Of a DNA stretch of 64,000 bases, positions 35,667 to 42,993 are shown one piece after another; position 1 is the first letter of the stretch, and each line of letters starts with the position of its first letter. The stretch comes from Salipaludibacillus keqinensis. Lineage in GTDB: Bacteria; Bacillota; Bacilli; Bacillales; Salisediminibacteriaceae. Below the pieces are notes generated by a model. It did not search any database, was not told where the DNA came from, and saw nothing but the letters and a program-made list of their open reading frames with translations. The position numbers were made by a program, and so were the translations under genes. The stretch is taken from contig NZ_PDOD01000004.1 in assembly GCF_003226325.1 (NCBI RefSeq), positions 186,001-250,000 on the forward strand. Reading direction: 5' to 3'.

Positions 35667-36427
35667 TGCAGGCAGTATATGGTTTTTTGTTAGCTGTACA
35701 ATTTCTCACCAGACTGCCGGTACCTATAGAGTGCCCTTGGAATGAAAAGACGAGTCGCTGGGCGATACGGTTTTACCCCTTCATCGGCATGCTTCTAGGG
35801 GCCATTTTATTTGGAGTAGGATGGTTCTTAGCTCCTTTCATATCACCGTTGTTGCTGTCTATGGTACTTATCTCTCTATGGGTATGGCTTACGGGTGGAC
35901 TTCATCTAGACGGGCTAATGGATGTGGCCGATGCTGTGGGCTCTAACGCCCCTCTAGAGAAGAAATGGGAGATTATGAAAGACCCTCATGTGGGTAGCTT
36001 CGGAATCATCGCATTGTTTTTCCTGTTAATTTGGAAAAGTGTCCTGCTATATTCGATCGTCGAAGAGGGGCCATTTATGGAGCTCTTCTCGCTATTAGTA
36101 GTATTGGGAGCGGCACGATTTGCTGCGGTAGCGTTGCTGGTTCTAGTACCCGCAGCGAAAAAACAAGGGTTAGCATGGGATTGGAAAAAGAATTTGCGGA
36201 AAGTTGAAGTTGTTTATGCAGCGATACCTTTAGTCTTATTATTGTTGTTTCAACCGGGATATTTAATGATTTTACCCGTTTTATTAATACCCATTTTACT
36301 ATACGGTTTATGGGTGATGCGTACATTTCGAGGAATTAACGGAGATCTGATTGGAACCGCAATCGAAGGAGGGGAACTATGGGGACTAGTCATCATTTGG
36401 ATCTTTATCTCCTTCGTCACGGTTTAA
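35663..36427 (+). CDS. cobS: Cobalamin 5'-phosphate synthase (adenosylcobinamide-GDP ribazoletransferase)
   Basis: 254 residues, an integral membrane enzyme joining adenosyl-GDP-cobinamide with alpha-ribazole phosphate. It has FLTRLPVP, the conserved GGLHLDGLMDVADA with metal-binding Asp residues, KDPHVGSFG and several hydrophobic helices. ATGATG start overlapping the cobU stop, after a GGGGGGG stretch. Overlap with the following phosphatase gene shows a tightly packed operon. Confidence 0.94.
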   Translation: MMQAVYGFLLAVQFLTRLPVPIECPWNEKTSRWAIRFYPFIGMLLGAILFGVGWFLAPFISPLLLSMVLISLWVWLTGGLHLDGLMDVADAVGSNAPLEKKWEIMKDPHVGSFGIIALFFLLIWKSVLLYSIVEEGPFMELFSLLVVLGAARFAAVALLVLVPAAKKQGLAWDWKKNLRKVEVVYAAIPLVLLLLFQPGYLMILPVLLIPILLYGLWVMRTFRGINGDLIGTAIEGGELWGLVIIWIFISFVTV

Positions 36428-37011
36428 CAAGATGGAATGTTGAAAATCGCTATTTAGGACACACAGACGAACCGGTGATGGAGATAGAAGAATTAGCTGA
36501 GTTGAAAAAGGAGTTGGAAGTGGTCGAATTCGATGAAGTGTTTTCTAGTGACCTTCTTCGCTGTAAGGAAACAATTGAATACCTTCGGCCAGATCAGCCT
36601 TATGTTTCGGACGAAGGACTAAGAGAATTTCACTTCGGGGATTGGGAAGGAAGAAAGTACGAGGAGCTAAAAGATATTCCGTTGTATCGACAATGGATAG
36701 ATAACTGGGAGCAGTATCGAGTACCGGGAGGAGAATCTGGCGAGGAGTTTAGTGATAGGATCACAGGATGGCTCAGTGAATTTTTAGGAAAAACACTTGT
36801 TGCCGAAGGGCCGGCCAGTCACAAAGTCCTCATCGTTACCCATGGTGGTGTGATTCGATTACTTCTATCTATTTTAGTTGAGGCAGGATCATTTTGGAGT
36901 TGGCGTATTAGTCATGGTGAGGGACTTCATTTAACGCTGGAGTATAGAGAGGAGAGGTGGACATGCAGCTCATTATCGGTGGTGCCTTCTCAGGGAAACG
37001 GAAGATCGTAA
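36379..37011 (+). CDS. cobC: Histidine phosphatase, probable alpha-ribazole phosphatase
   Basis: 210 residues of the phosphoglycerate mutase-like superfamily. The catalytic LLRHGLTRWN is at residues about 11-20, with a later VTHGGVIR containing the second active-site His, and acidic FHFGDWEG. In the B12 operon the likely role is removing the 5'-phosphate of alpha-ribazole phosphate or adenosylcobalamin phosphate. It overlaps cobS by 49 bases; AAGGAGGGG precedes the ATG. The C-terminal tail overlaps the next gene. A general phosphatase cannot be excluded from sequence alone. Confidence 0.85.
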   Translation: MGTSHHLDLYLLRHGLTRWNVENRYLGHTDEPVMEIEELAELKKELEVVEFDEVFSSDLLRCKETIEYLRPDQPYVSDEGLREFHFGDWEGRKYEELKDIPLYRQWIDNWEQYRVPGGESGEEFSDRITGWLSEFLGKTLVAEGPASHKVLIVTHGGVIRLLLSILVEAGSFWSWRISHGEGLHLTLEYREERWTCSSLSVVPSQGNGRS

Positions 37012-37391
37012 AAAACTTGAGCGGAAATGTAAGTTGGATTTCAAGTTATGAACAGCAGTCATTAAGCAATTGGGAGAAAGTCTGGGAGATAGATAGCAAC
37101 CTCGTTTTAGAAGGATGGGAAAACTGGCTACGAACTGAAATCCAATCAGGACGATCGATTGCAGCGATTCGTCAGCAGATGAATACGCTGTTCGCTGAAC
37201 TCAAGGCCGAAGAAAAACGTCGAGACCAACAAGTCATCTTAATCATGCTCGAAATGGGCCGCGGCATCGTCCCACTTGAGGAAGAAAATCGCCAGCTCCG
37301 CGACTTGACAGGGTGGATCCAGCAAGACGCAGCCGAAATTTCAGAAAAAGTAATATATGTCTGGCACGGGTTGACGCGGGTGATGAAGTGA
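36963..37391 (+). CDS. Short, divergent second CobU-like protein, 142 residues
   Basis: It begins with a P-loop-like GGAFSGKRK (residues 6-14) where CobU has GGARSGKS, and ends with EMGRGIVPLEEENRQLRD...DAAEISEKVIYVWHGL, which closely follows the C-terminal CobU pattern (EVGxGxVP...RxFRD...Q..A..AD.V..V..G). The middle is only about 70 residues, with no HRxxRxxxWxTxE or VDCLTxW motif. So it keeps ends that the first CobU here has partly lost and lacks the centre that the first keeps. ATG at 36963 after GAGAGGTGG is preferred to GTG at 36957. It is the last gene of the B12 operon. Helper subunit, regulator and decaying paralogue are all possible. Confidence 0.75.
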   Translation: MQLIIGGAFSGKRKIVKNLSGNVSWISSYEQQSLSNWEKVWEIDSNLVLEGWENWLRTEIQSGRSIAAIRQQMNTLFAELKAEEKRRDQQVILIMLEMGRGIVPLEEENRQLRDLTGWIQQDAAEISEKVIYVWHGLTRVMK

Positions 37392-37492
37392 ATAATTACT
37401 AATTAAATCTTAGAATTCAAGAGTAGGAGATTGGCGACAAAAAGTGAGCCTTTTTGTGAATTAAGGGCAAAGGTTGGGGAAACAGGTAAAGG

Positions 37493-37639
37493 TAGTCTCG
37501 AATAGAGTGTTTGAGGGACAAACTTTGGAGCAACGAACCAAGTTAGTCTCGCATAGAGCATTTGAGGGACAAACTTTGACGCCATGAGCCAAGTTAGTCT
37601 CGAATAGAGCGTTTGAGGGACAAACTCCGGAGCCAACTT
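37493..37639. repeat. Three tandem 51-bp units
   Basis: Units begin at 37493, 37544 and 37595, each TAGTCTCGAATAGAG...TTTGAGGGACAAACT. They are about 85% alike and the third is cut short. Because 51 is divisible by three, a minus-strand frame stays open with a 17-residue repeat, but it has no binding site and is probably not a gene. A related single copy lies at 18931. Confidence 0.85.
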
Positions 37640-37666
37640 GCAGATTTCTAAAAGCGAAATTTTATT

Positions 37667-38587
37667 TCAATTAGATTTGACATAATGTATACTCCTCGAT
37701 TTTCCTTCCTGAACATATTCGCTGAGAAGTACTCTTTGAATTGATTTACGGCTTATTGCTTTTTCACACCATTCATAAATATTATTAGTTGAAATCGCGC
37801 GATGTGGAAAGAGTAGATTGTACTCTTTGATATTTCGAAGGAGCCCCTCTTGCTTAGACTCGAAATAATTGCATTCACTGCATGATAAACTATTTTTCGA
37901 CTTGATGATTTCGAGCTTATGACAATTCGGACAGAAAACCCCTTTCAGTAGTTGATCATAATGATATTCAGGAATCCTTGAATATGGAGTGGGATCAGCT
38001 TGATTTTCTAATAATGATTGGCAAATATTAAATGGTTTATCAGACAGCTTTCCTGAACTCCTATTAATTTTTTTCAAAAAAGAAGGAATTTGGGTAGGTA
38101 AGATAATCGGTACATTTCTTGGGGCGTTATATAAGGTGAATTCAGGGTTTGGAAAGACGACATAGCCTTTCACGTCAACACGAGGCAAACGAAGTTGTTG
38201 GAATAACTTACGAAAAGTCGTTTCAATTCGTTGAAGCTGAGCGAGAGGGTTATTTACTTCTAAACCAGAGGGGCCATACCATCTGCTGTCTTCAATAAAA
38301 TAATCACCTTCAAAATTTTTCACTTCGAATAAATAAGGAGAACTTGGTGTAAAGAGAAGGGTGTCAACCTGAATGAGAGATTGGTTCACTTCGAAATACG
38401 TATCAGGCAAAATAAGCAAATCAATGGTTAATTGGTTCGAGAGCATCGTTTCGAAATTCTGTTCACCAATGTAGCCTTTATTCAAATTAGTAAAGTGGGT
38501 TCGAAGACTGTTGCTGAACTCCATTCGGGGCGTTAAACTGTGCAAAATCTGAAGCTCATAAGACTTTGTGCGAGGTTTCAAGAACAT
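37667..38587 (-). CDS. NERD-domain protein with C-terminal zinc ribbon, 306 residues
   Basis: A NERD (nuclease-related) domain spans about residues 37-150: GYIGEQNFE, then QVDTLLFTPSSPYLFEVKNFEG, a PD-(D/E)xK-like pattern with the D, E and K in the expected order. A CPNC...CSEC zinc ribbon follows near residues 215-235, and a basic C-terminal part may bind DNA. ATG at 38587 has AGGAGG correctly spaced; the ATG six bases upstream is too close. It stands alone, divergent from the CdaR gene. The function of such proteins is not established; a role in DNA processing or defence is only inferred. Confidence 0.85.
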   Translation of the reverse strand: MFLKPRTKSYELQILHSLTPRMEFSNSLRTHFTNLNKGYIGEQNFETMLSNQLTIDLLILPDTYFEVNQSLIQVDTLLFTPSSPYLFEVKNFEGDYFIEDSRWYGPSGLEVNNPLAQLQRIETTFRKLFQQLRLPRVDVKGYVVFPNPEFTLYNAPRNVPIILPTQIPSFLKKINRSSGKLSDKPFNICQSLLENQADPTPYSRIPEYHYDQLLKGVFCPNCHKLEIIKSKNSLSCSECNYFESKQEGLLRNIKEYNLLFPHRAISTNNIYEWCEKAISRKSIQRVLLSEYVQEGKSRSIHYVKSN

Positions 38588-38706
38588 TGGCATCCTCCTG
38601 TTGAAAGTTTCGCTCTGTCACAGTGGAGAAGGTAAAATTAAATGAGGAAATAATAAAGTTCGAGGTTTAGAAAAAGCTTTAGATGACAGAGCGTCCTTCT
38701 ATTTTT

Positions 38707-38735
38707 ATCATAGGAGAACTTGCTAAAATAAACAA
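38707..38735 (-). promoter_or_regulatory. Promoter of the NERD gene
   Basis: On the minus strand, TTGTTT (38730-38735), a 17-base spacer and TATGAT (38707-38712). Confidence 0.5.
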
Positions 38736-38757
38736 GGCGAACAAATAAATATTTATT

Positions 38758-38771
38758 AGAACGTACGTTCT
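38758..38771. promoter_or_regulatory. Perfect 14-bp palindrome, LexA-box-like
   Basis: AGAACGTACGTTCT contains GAAC-n4-GTTC, the core of the Bacillus LexA/DinR site (CGAACRNRYGTTYC as I recall it), with only the outer base on each side differing. It lies between the divergent NERD and CdaR genes, 22 bases upstream of the NERD -35. Confidence 0.45.
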
Positions 38772-38835
38772 GATTATTAACCACTTCTTTCCTATACATT
38801 ACACATTACTTACTAGTAGTGGCACCGTTAGAATC

Positions 38836-38865
38836 TTGCTCTTGCTAGTCCTTCCTATATATAAT
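38836..38865 (+). promoter_or_regulatory. Promoter of the cdaR-like gene
   Basis: TTGCTC, an 18-base spacer and TATAAT (38860-38865), 54 bases before the start codon. Confidence 0.5.
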
Positions 38866-38919
38866 AAATCAAAGATCGGCTTTCCTAAATAACCATAGTC
38901 AAAAAGGCGAGGTGTTCCT

Positions 38920-40038
38920 GTGTTATCTAGAGAAGTTGCACAAAATATTGTGAGTCGAACAATGGAAATCTTAAATTATAATATTAACGTCATGGACAAT
39001 AATGGGGTAATTATTGGGTCGGGGGACAAGCATAGAATAGGAACGATCCATGAAGTTGCCAAACAAATTCAAATAAAACGAGATAGTATCGAAATTTCAA
39101 TAGAAGATGAACAAGAATGGAATGGAGTAAAACAAGGCATTAATTTGCCTATTTATTTTCACGGTGAAGTCATGGGGACTGTGGGAATTACTGGAGAACC
39201 TTCAGAGGTGAGAAGATACGGTGAGTTAGTAAAAATGACAGCAGAAATGATTATAGAGCAATCCTTTTTACTAAAACAAATTCAATATGATGAAAGGATT
39301 AAACGTGAATTTGTATATCAGTGGATTACGGGAAAAGGTCTATCAGATAGTATGTTTTTAGAAAAAGCTAAAACCTTAGAAATTGATTTACTACTAAAAA
39401 GAGGTGTCGTTTTAATTAATGAGCGCATAAAAGATAATGACCATCCTGTAAAATCATTAGACAAGTTAGAAAAGGCTTTGAGCCCTTTGTTACATAAAGA
39501 AGATGTGATGAGTATTATAAATGAATATATTGTGATTATTAAGCATGCAGACTCAAAGAAGAATTTAACCAATGTAGTTGAACAATGGGCAAGTTATTTT
39601 GATAGAAAAGATCTTATTTTTACGTCTGGTTATCTTTATGAAGACTATATGGCTATTACTTATTCATATGAGCAAGCGATGAATACCTTAGAAGTTAGTA
39701 AAAAATTAGAATTGATTGAACAGGTTTTAAAATATGAAGACAGAACGATTGAAGTTTTACTAAACAGGTTATTAAAAGATGACACTACAAAAATGGCTTT
39801 CCCTATTGAGAATCCCCTCCCCGATACTAAAGGAAATAGAGATCTCTTAAACACGCTCGATGTCTATATAACGAATAATTGCCAAGTAAATAAAACTGCT
39901 AAAGAACTGTTTGTTCACCGAAACACGCTCACATACAGGTTAGATAAAATTCGCACGATTACGGGGAAAGACCCTCGGAAAATGATAGATTTATTTTATT
40001 TATATTGTATGTGTCAGTTAAAAAACAAATTACAATAG
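38920..40038 (+). CDS. CdaR-family sugar diacid / glycerate regulator, 372 residues
   Basis: An N-terminal putative sugar-diacid recognition domain (residues 1 to about 135, beginning LSREVAQNIVSRTMEILNYN), a central region, and a C-terminal PucR-type helix-turn-helix (NKTAKELFVHRNTLTYRLDKIR, about 325-355). CdaR proteins activate genes for glucarate, galactarate and glycerate use. The start is GTG after GAGGTG. It is followed by a GntP-type permease and a glycerate kinase, which are its probable targets. Effector unknown. Confidence 0.9.
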   Translation: MLSREVAQNIVSRTMEILNYNINVMDNNGVIIGSGDKHRIGTIHEVAKQIQIKRDSIEISIEDEQEWNGVKQGINLPIYFHGEVMGTVGITGEPSEVRRYGELVKMTAEMIIEQSFLLKQIQYDERIKREFVYQWITGKGLSDSMFLEKAKTLEIDLLLKRGVVLINERIKDNDHPVKSLDKLEKALSPLLHKEDVMSIINEYIVIIKHADSKKNLTNVVEQWASYFDRKDLIFTSGYLYEDYMAITYSYEQAMNTLEVSKKLELIEQVLKYEDRTIEVLLNRLLKDDTTKMAFPIENPLPDTKGNRDLLNTLDVYITNNCQVNKTAKELFVHRNTLTYRLDKIRTITGKDPRKMIDLFYLYCMCQLKNKLQ

Positions 40039-40106
40039 ACCTTTACGCACAACAAAAACAAAAGTAATCCGCTTACATTTGTGCATTGGCATAATGAATT
40101 TCATAT

Positions 40107-40120
40107 TTTAAGCGCTTACA
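40107..40120 (+). promoter_or_regulatory. Candidate cre site before the permease gene
   Basis: TTTAAGCGCTTACA matches TGWAARCGYTWNCA except at the second base, 43 bases before the permease start. It suggests CcpA control of glycerate use. Confidence 0.5.
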
Positions 40121-40162
40121 ATTAAGTTATCAATTTATAGATAACTTAAGGAGTGTATGTGT

Positions 40163-41422
40163 ATGCCAGTTAGTGCTTTAGGAGCGGTAATTGCATTAGT
40201 AATTTCAATTGTTTTAATTTTACGGAAAGTACCACCAGTGTATGCTCTTGTTGCCGGCGCGTTGGCAGGTGGCCTAATAGGTGGAGCGGGTCTTACAACG
40301 ACGGTCGATTTAATGATAGAAGGTGCGGAAGGGATTATCCCTGCAGTACTCCGGATTTTAGCGGCGGGTGTTTTAGCAGGTGTCCTTATTGAATCAGGTG
40401 CAGCCTCTTCAATAGCCAATGGTGTTGTTAGAAAGCTGGGAGAAAAGAAAGCGTTATTGGCATTAGTGCTAGCTACTATGTTATTGACAGCTGTTGGTGT
40501 ATTTGTTGATGTGGCCGTCATTACAGTAGCACCTATTGCTTTAGCGATAGCGAATCGTGCGGGGCTCTCGAGAACAGCGATCTTACTTGCTATGGTTGGT
40601 GGCGGTAAAGCTGGAAATATCATGTCGCCTAATCCTAACACCATAGCCGTTGCAGAATCTTTTAATGTTCCGTTAACTTCAGTGATGGCTGCAGGGATTA
40701 TTCCCGCTATTTTTGGAGTATTTGTTACTTATATTTTAGCTAAAAGACTTTCACAAAAAGGAACGATGGTGCCAAATGAAGACATTGAAGATTCTTCGGA
40801 TCAAAGCGCCCCATCGATATTTACATCTATTATAGCGCCTTTAGTTGCTATCATTTTATTAGTACTAAGGCCGGTCTTTGGTATAGAAGTCGATCCCATG
40901 TTGGCGTTACCAGCAGGTGGGATTATCGGAGCCCTTGCAATGGGGAAAATCAAAGGCATTAATACGTTTATCATTTCCGGTTTGAGTAAGATGTCGGCCG
41001 TGGCCGTTCTTTTATTAGGAACTGGTACACTTGCCGGAATCATTTCAAATTCCGGGTTACAGTATGTTCTGATTGACAGTATTGAATTTCTCGGTTTACC
41101 AAGTTATGCCTTAGCACCAGCATCAGGAATCTTTATGTCTGGGGCTACAGCTTCAACAACAGCAGGTGCAGTTGTTGCAAGTGAAGTGTTCAGCGGAACA
41201 TTGTTAGAGTTGGGTGTTGCAGGGCTTGCCGGAGCAGCTATGATTCATGCCGGTGCAACGGTTATTGACCATATGCCACACGGAAGTTTTTTCCATGCAA
41301 CAGCAGGAAGTGTATTAATGGGAATTCAAGAAAGATTAAAACTTATCCCATATGAATCTCTTGTAGGGTTAACGCTGGCAACCATTTCAACGCTTCTATT
41401 TGGAGTTTTTCAATTATTCTAG
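40163..41422 (+). CDS. GntP-family permease (gluconate/glycerate type), 419 residues
   Basis: A proton-coupled carboxylate carrier with about 12 hydrophobic segments and GntP-family glycine-rich loops, such as AGALAGGLIGGAGL and GKAGNIMSPNPNTIAVAE. ATG at 40163 is preferred because AAGGAG lies 9 bases before it, while the ATG at 40157 is only 3 bases away. It is followed 25 bases later by glycerate kinase, so D-glycerate is the most likely substrate, with gluconate as alternative. Confidence 0.88.
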   Translation: MPVSALGAVIALVISIVLILRKVPPVYALVAGALAGGLIGGAGLTTTVDLMIEGAEGIIPAVLRILAAGVLAGVLIESGAASSIANGVVRKLGEKKALLALVLATMLLTAVGVFVDVAVITVAPIALAIANRAGLSRTAILLAMVGGGKAGNIMSPNPNTIAVAESFNVPLTSVMAAGIIPAIFGVFVTYILAKRLSQKGTMVPNEDIEDSSDQSAPSIFTSIIAPLVAIILLVLRPVFGIEVDPMLALPAGGIIGALAMGKIKGINTFIISGLSKMSAVAVLLLGTGTLAGIISNSGLQYVLIDSIEFLGLPSYALAPASGIFMSGATASTTAGAVVASEVFSGTLLELGVAGLAGAAMIHAGATVIDHMPHGSFFHATAGSVLMGIQERLKLIPYESLVGLTLATISTLLFGVFQLF

Positions 41423-41447
41423 TTTAAAAGAAAAGGAGAGACTGCTC

Positions 41448-42590
41448 ATGAAAATAGTTGTCGCCCCAGATTCGTTTAAAGAAAGCTTAACAGCAATGGA
41501 AGTAGCTAATTCGATTAAAACCGGATTGAAAAAAGTTTGGCCAAAAGCGGAAATAATCACCTGTCCGATGGCAGATGGCGGAGAAGGGACGGTTCAGTCC
41601 TTAGTAGATGCGACAGGTGGACATCTAGAAACTAGAAAAGTACATGGTCCTTTAGATAATGAAGTTGAGGCATTTTTTGGTGTATTAGGCGATCATCAGA
41701 CGGCAGTTATTGAAATGGCCGCCGCATCGGGTATTCATCTCGTGCCTAAACATTTAAGAAATCCTAAGATCACAACAACTTATGGAACAGGGGAACTTAT
41801 AAAAGAGGCCTTGGATCTGGGAGTCAAAAAATTCATCATTGGTATTGGCGGAAGTTCGACGAATGATGGGGGGGCGGGTATGTTTCAAGCCCTTGGGGGA
41901 AGTTTGCTGGATCAATCGGGAAAAGAGATCGCAAAAGGGGGTCTTGCTCTCCGAGACTTGAAAACAATTGATGCATCTACTTTAGACCCTCGTTTACAAG
42001 ACGTGAAAATCCAAGTAGCGTGTGACGTGGACAACCCTCTAACTGGAGATAAAGGGGCATCAGCTATTTATGGACCGCAAAAAGGCGCTACTAAACAAGA
42101 TATTCATGTGTTAGATGAAGCATTAGCTCACTATGCTTATTTGATTAAAACCCAGCTAGGTAAAGATGTAGAGAGTGTGCCAGGAGCTGGAGCAGCTGGA
42201 GGACTCGGAGCAGGATTTTTAGCATTTATGCCTGCTACTCTTGAGTCTGGAGGGAAAATTGTCACTGATGTTACAGGCTTAGAAAGTTTCATCCAACAAT
42301 CAGACCTAGTTATTACTGGGGAAGGTGGCATGAATCATCAGACGATTTACGGAAAAACACCTGTTTATGTAGCGGAGATTGCGAAGAAGTATAACGTACC
42401 TGTGATTGCAGTCTGTGGAAGTGTATCTAAAGGTTACGAGTCAGTCTATGAGGCAGGGATTGATGCAGTTTTTAGTTCCCTATCTGAAGTCGTGAAGTTT
42501 GAAGAGCTAGCGGAAGTTTCTGAGAGGCATATTGAACAAACTGCTGAAAACATTGCCCGAATTATGAACCTAAAAAAAATCGCGAACTAA
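41448..42590 (+). CDS. Glycerate kinase (GarK/GlxK type), 380 residues
   Basis: A glycerate kinase of the GarK family, producing 2- or 3-phosphoglycerate from D-glycerate for glycolysis. Motifs: VVAPDSFKESLTA at the N-terminus, CPMADGGEGTVQ, GIGGSSTNDGGAGMFQALG, and GAGAAGGLGAGFLAF. Length is normal. ATG after AAAGGAGAG; the frame extends upstream into the permease gene but without a binding site. Together with the permease and CdaR it forms a compact glycerate-use unit. Confidence 0.94.
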   Translation: MKIVVAPDSFKESLTAMEVANSIKTGLKKVWPKAEIITCPMADGGEGTVQSLVDATGGHLETRKVHGPLDNEVEAFFGVLGDHQTAVIEMAAASGIHLVPKHLRNPKITTTYGTGELIKEALDLGVKKFIIGIGGSSTNDGGAGMFQALGGSLLDQSGKEIAKGGLALRDLKTIDASTLDPRLQDVKIQVACDVDNPLTGDKGASAIYGPQKGATKQDIHVLDEALAHYAYLIKTQLGKDVESVPGAGAAGGLGAGFLAFMPATLESGGKIVTDVTGLESFIQQSDLVITGEGGMNHQTIYGKTPVYVAEIAKKYNVPVIAVCGSVSKGYESVYEAGIDAVFSSLSEVVKFEELAEVSERHIEQTAENIARIMNLKKIAN

Positions 42591-42658
42591 ACAGGAGATA
42601 TTCGCAACTTTGGTTAAAACTAAAATATCGAAGTAGATGTAAGATAATTATAAATTAA

Positions 42659-42708
42659 AACGTGTGGGATTGAGCGGTTATCCGTTCTTTGCCACACGTT
42701 ATTTTTTT
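42659..42708 (+). terminator. Terminator of the glycerate operon
   Basis: AACGTGTGG pairs with CCACACGTT over a partly paired loop, followed by ATTTTTTT. Confidence 0.8.
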
Positions 42709-42993
42709 ACGAGAAAAGAATAGATTTAGATTAGGTATTCATTGTAATAAATGAGATAGTTTTAACATTTCTTGTGGAATGTATTTATCCATTACCCCTC
42801 CTCTTTTGCAACCATATATAGATCATTTCAGACATATGAATGTCCTTTTATAATAGTGTAAAAATAATTCTCTTAAATCATTTGAATGAAATAAAGAAAA
42901 AAGGTATCATTAGATTGTTTCGTAAATCGAATGAATGTTAAGATTTCTCTATCTATATATACAATTTGAATCATCCATAAGAAGAAGGATGCG
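42709..42993. promoter_or_regulatory. Leader/promoter region of the ABC exporter operon
   Basis: No gene seen. TATAAT at 42849-42854 is a good -10; the -35 (TTTCAG region) is weak. GACAT-ATGA-ATGTC at 42831-42844 is a small inverted repeat between them and may be an operator. I see no clear leader peptide or attenuator. Confidence 0.35.

Noticed and set aside
37403-37636. A 77-residue minus-strand frame with a 17-residue repeat
   Set aside because: It is a by-product of the 51-bp repeat length being divisible by three; no start signal.
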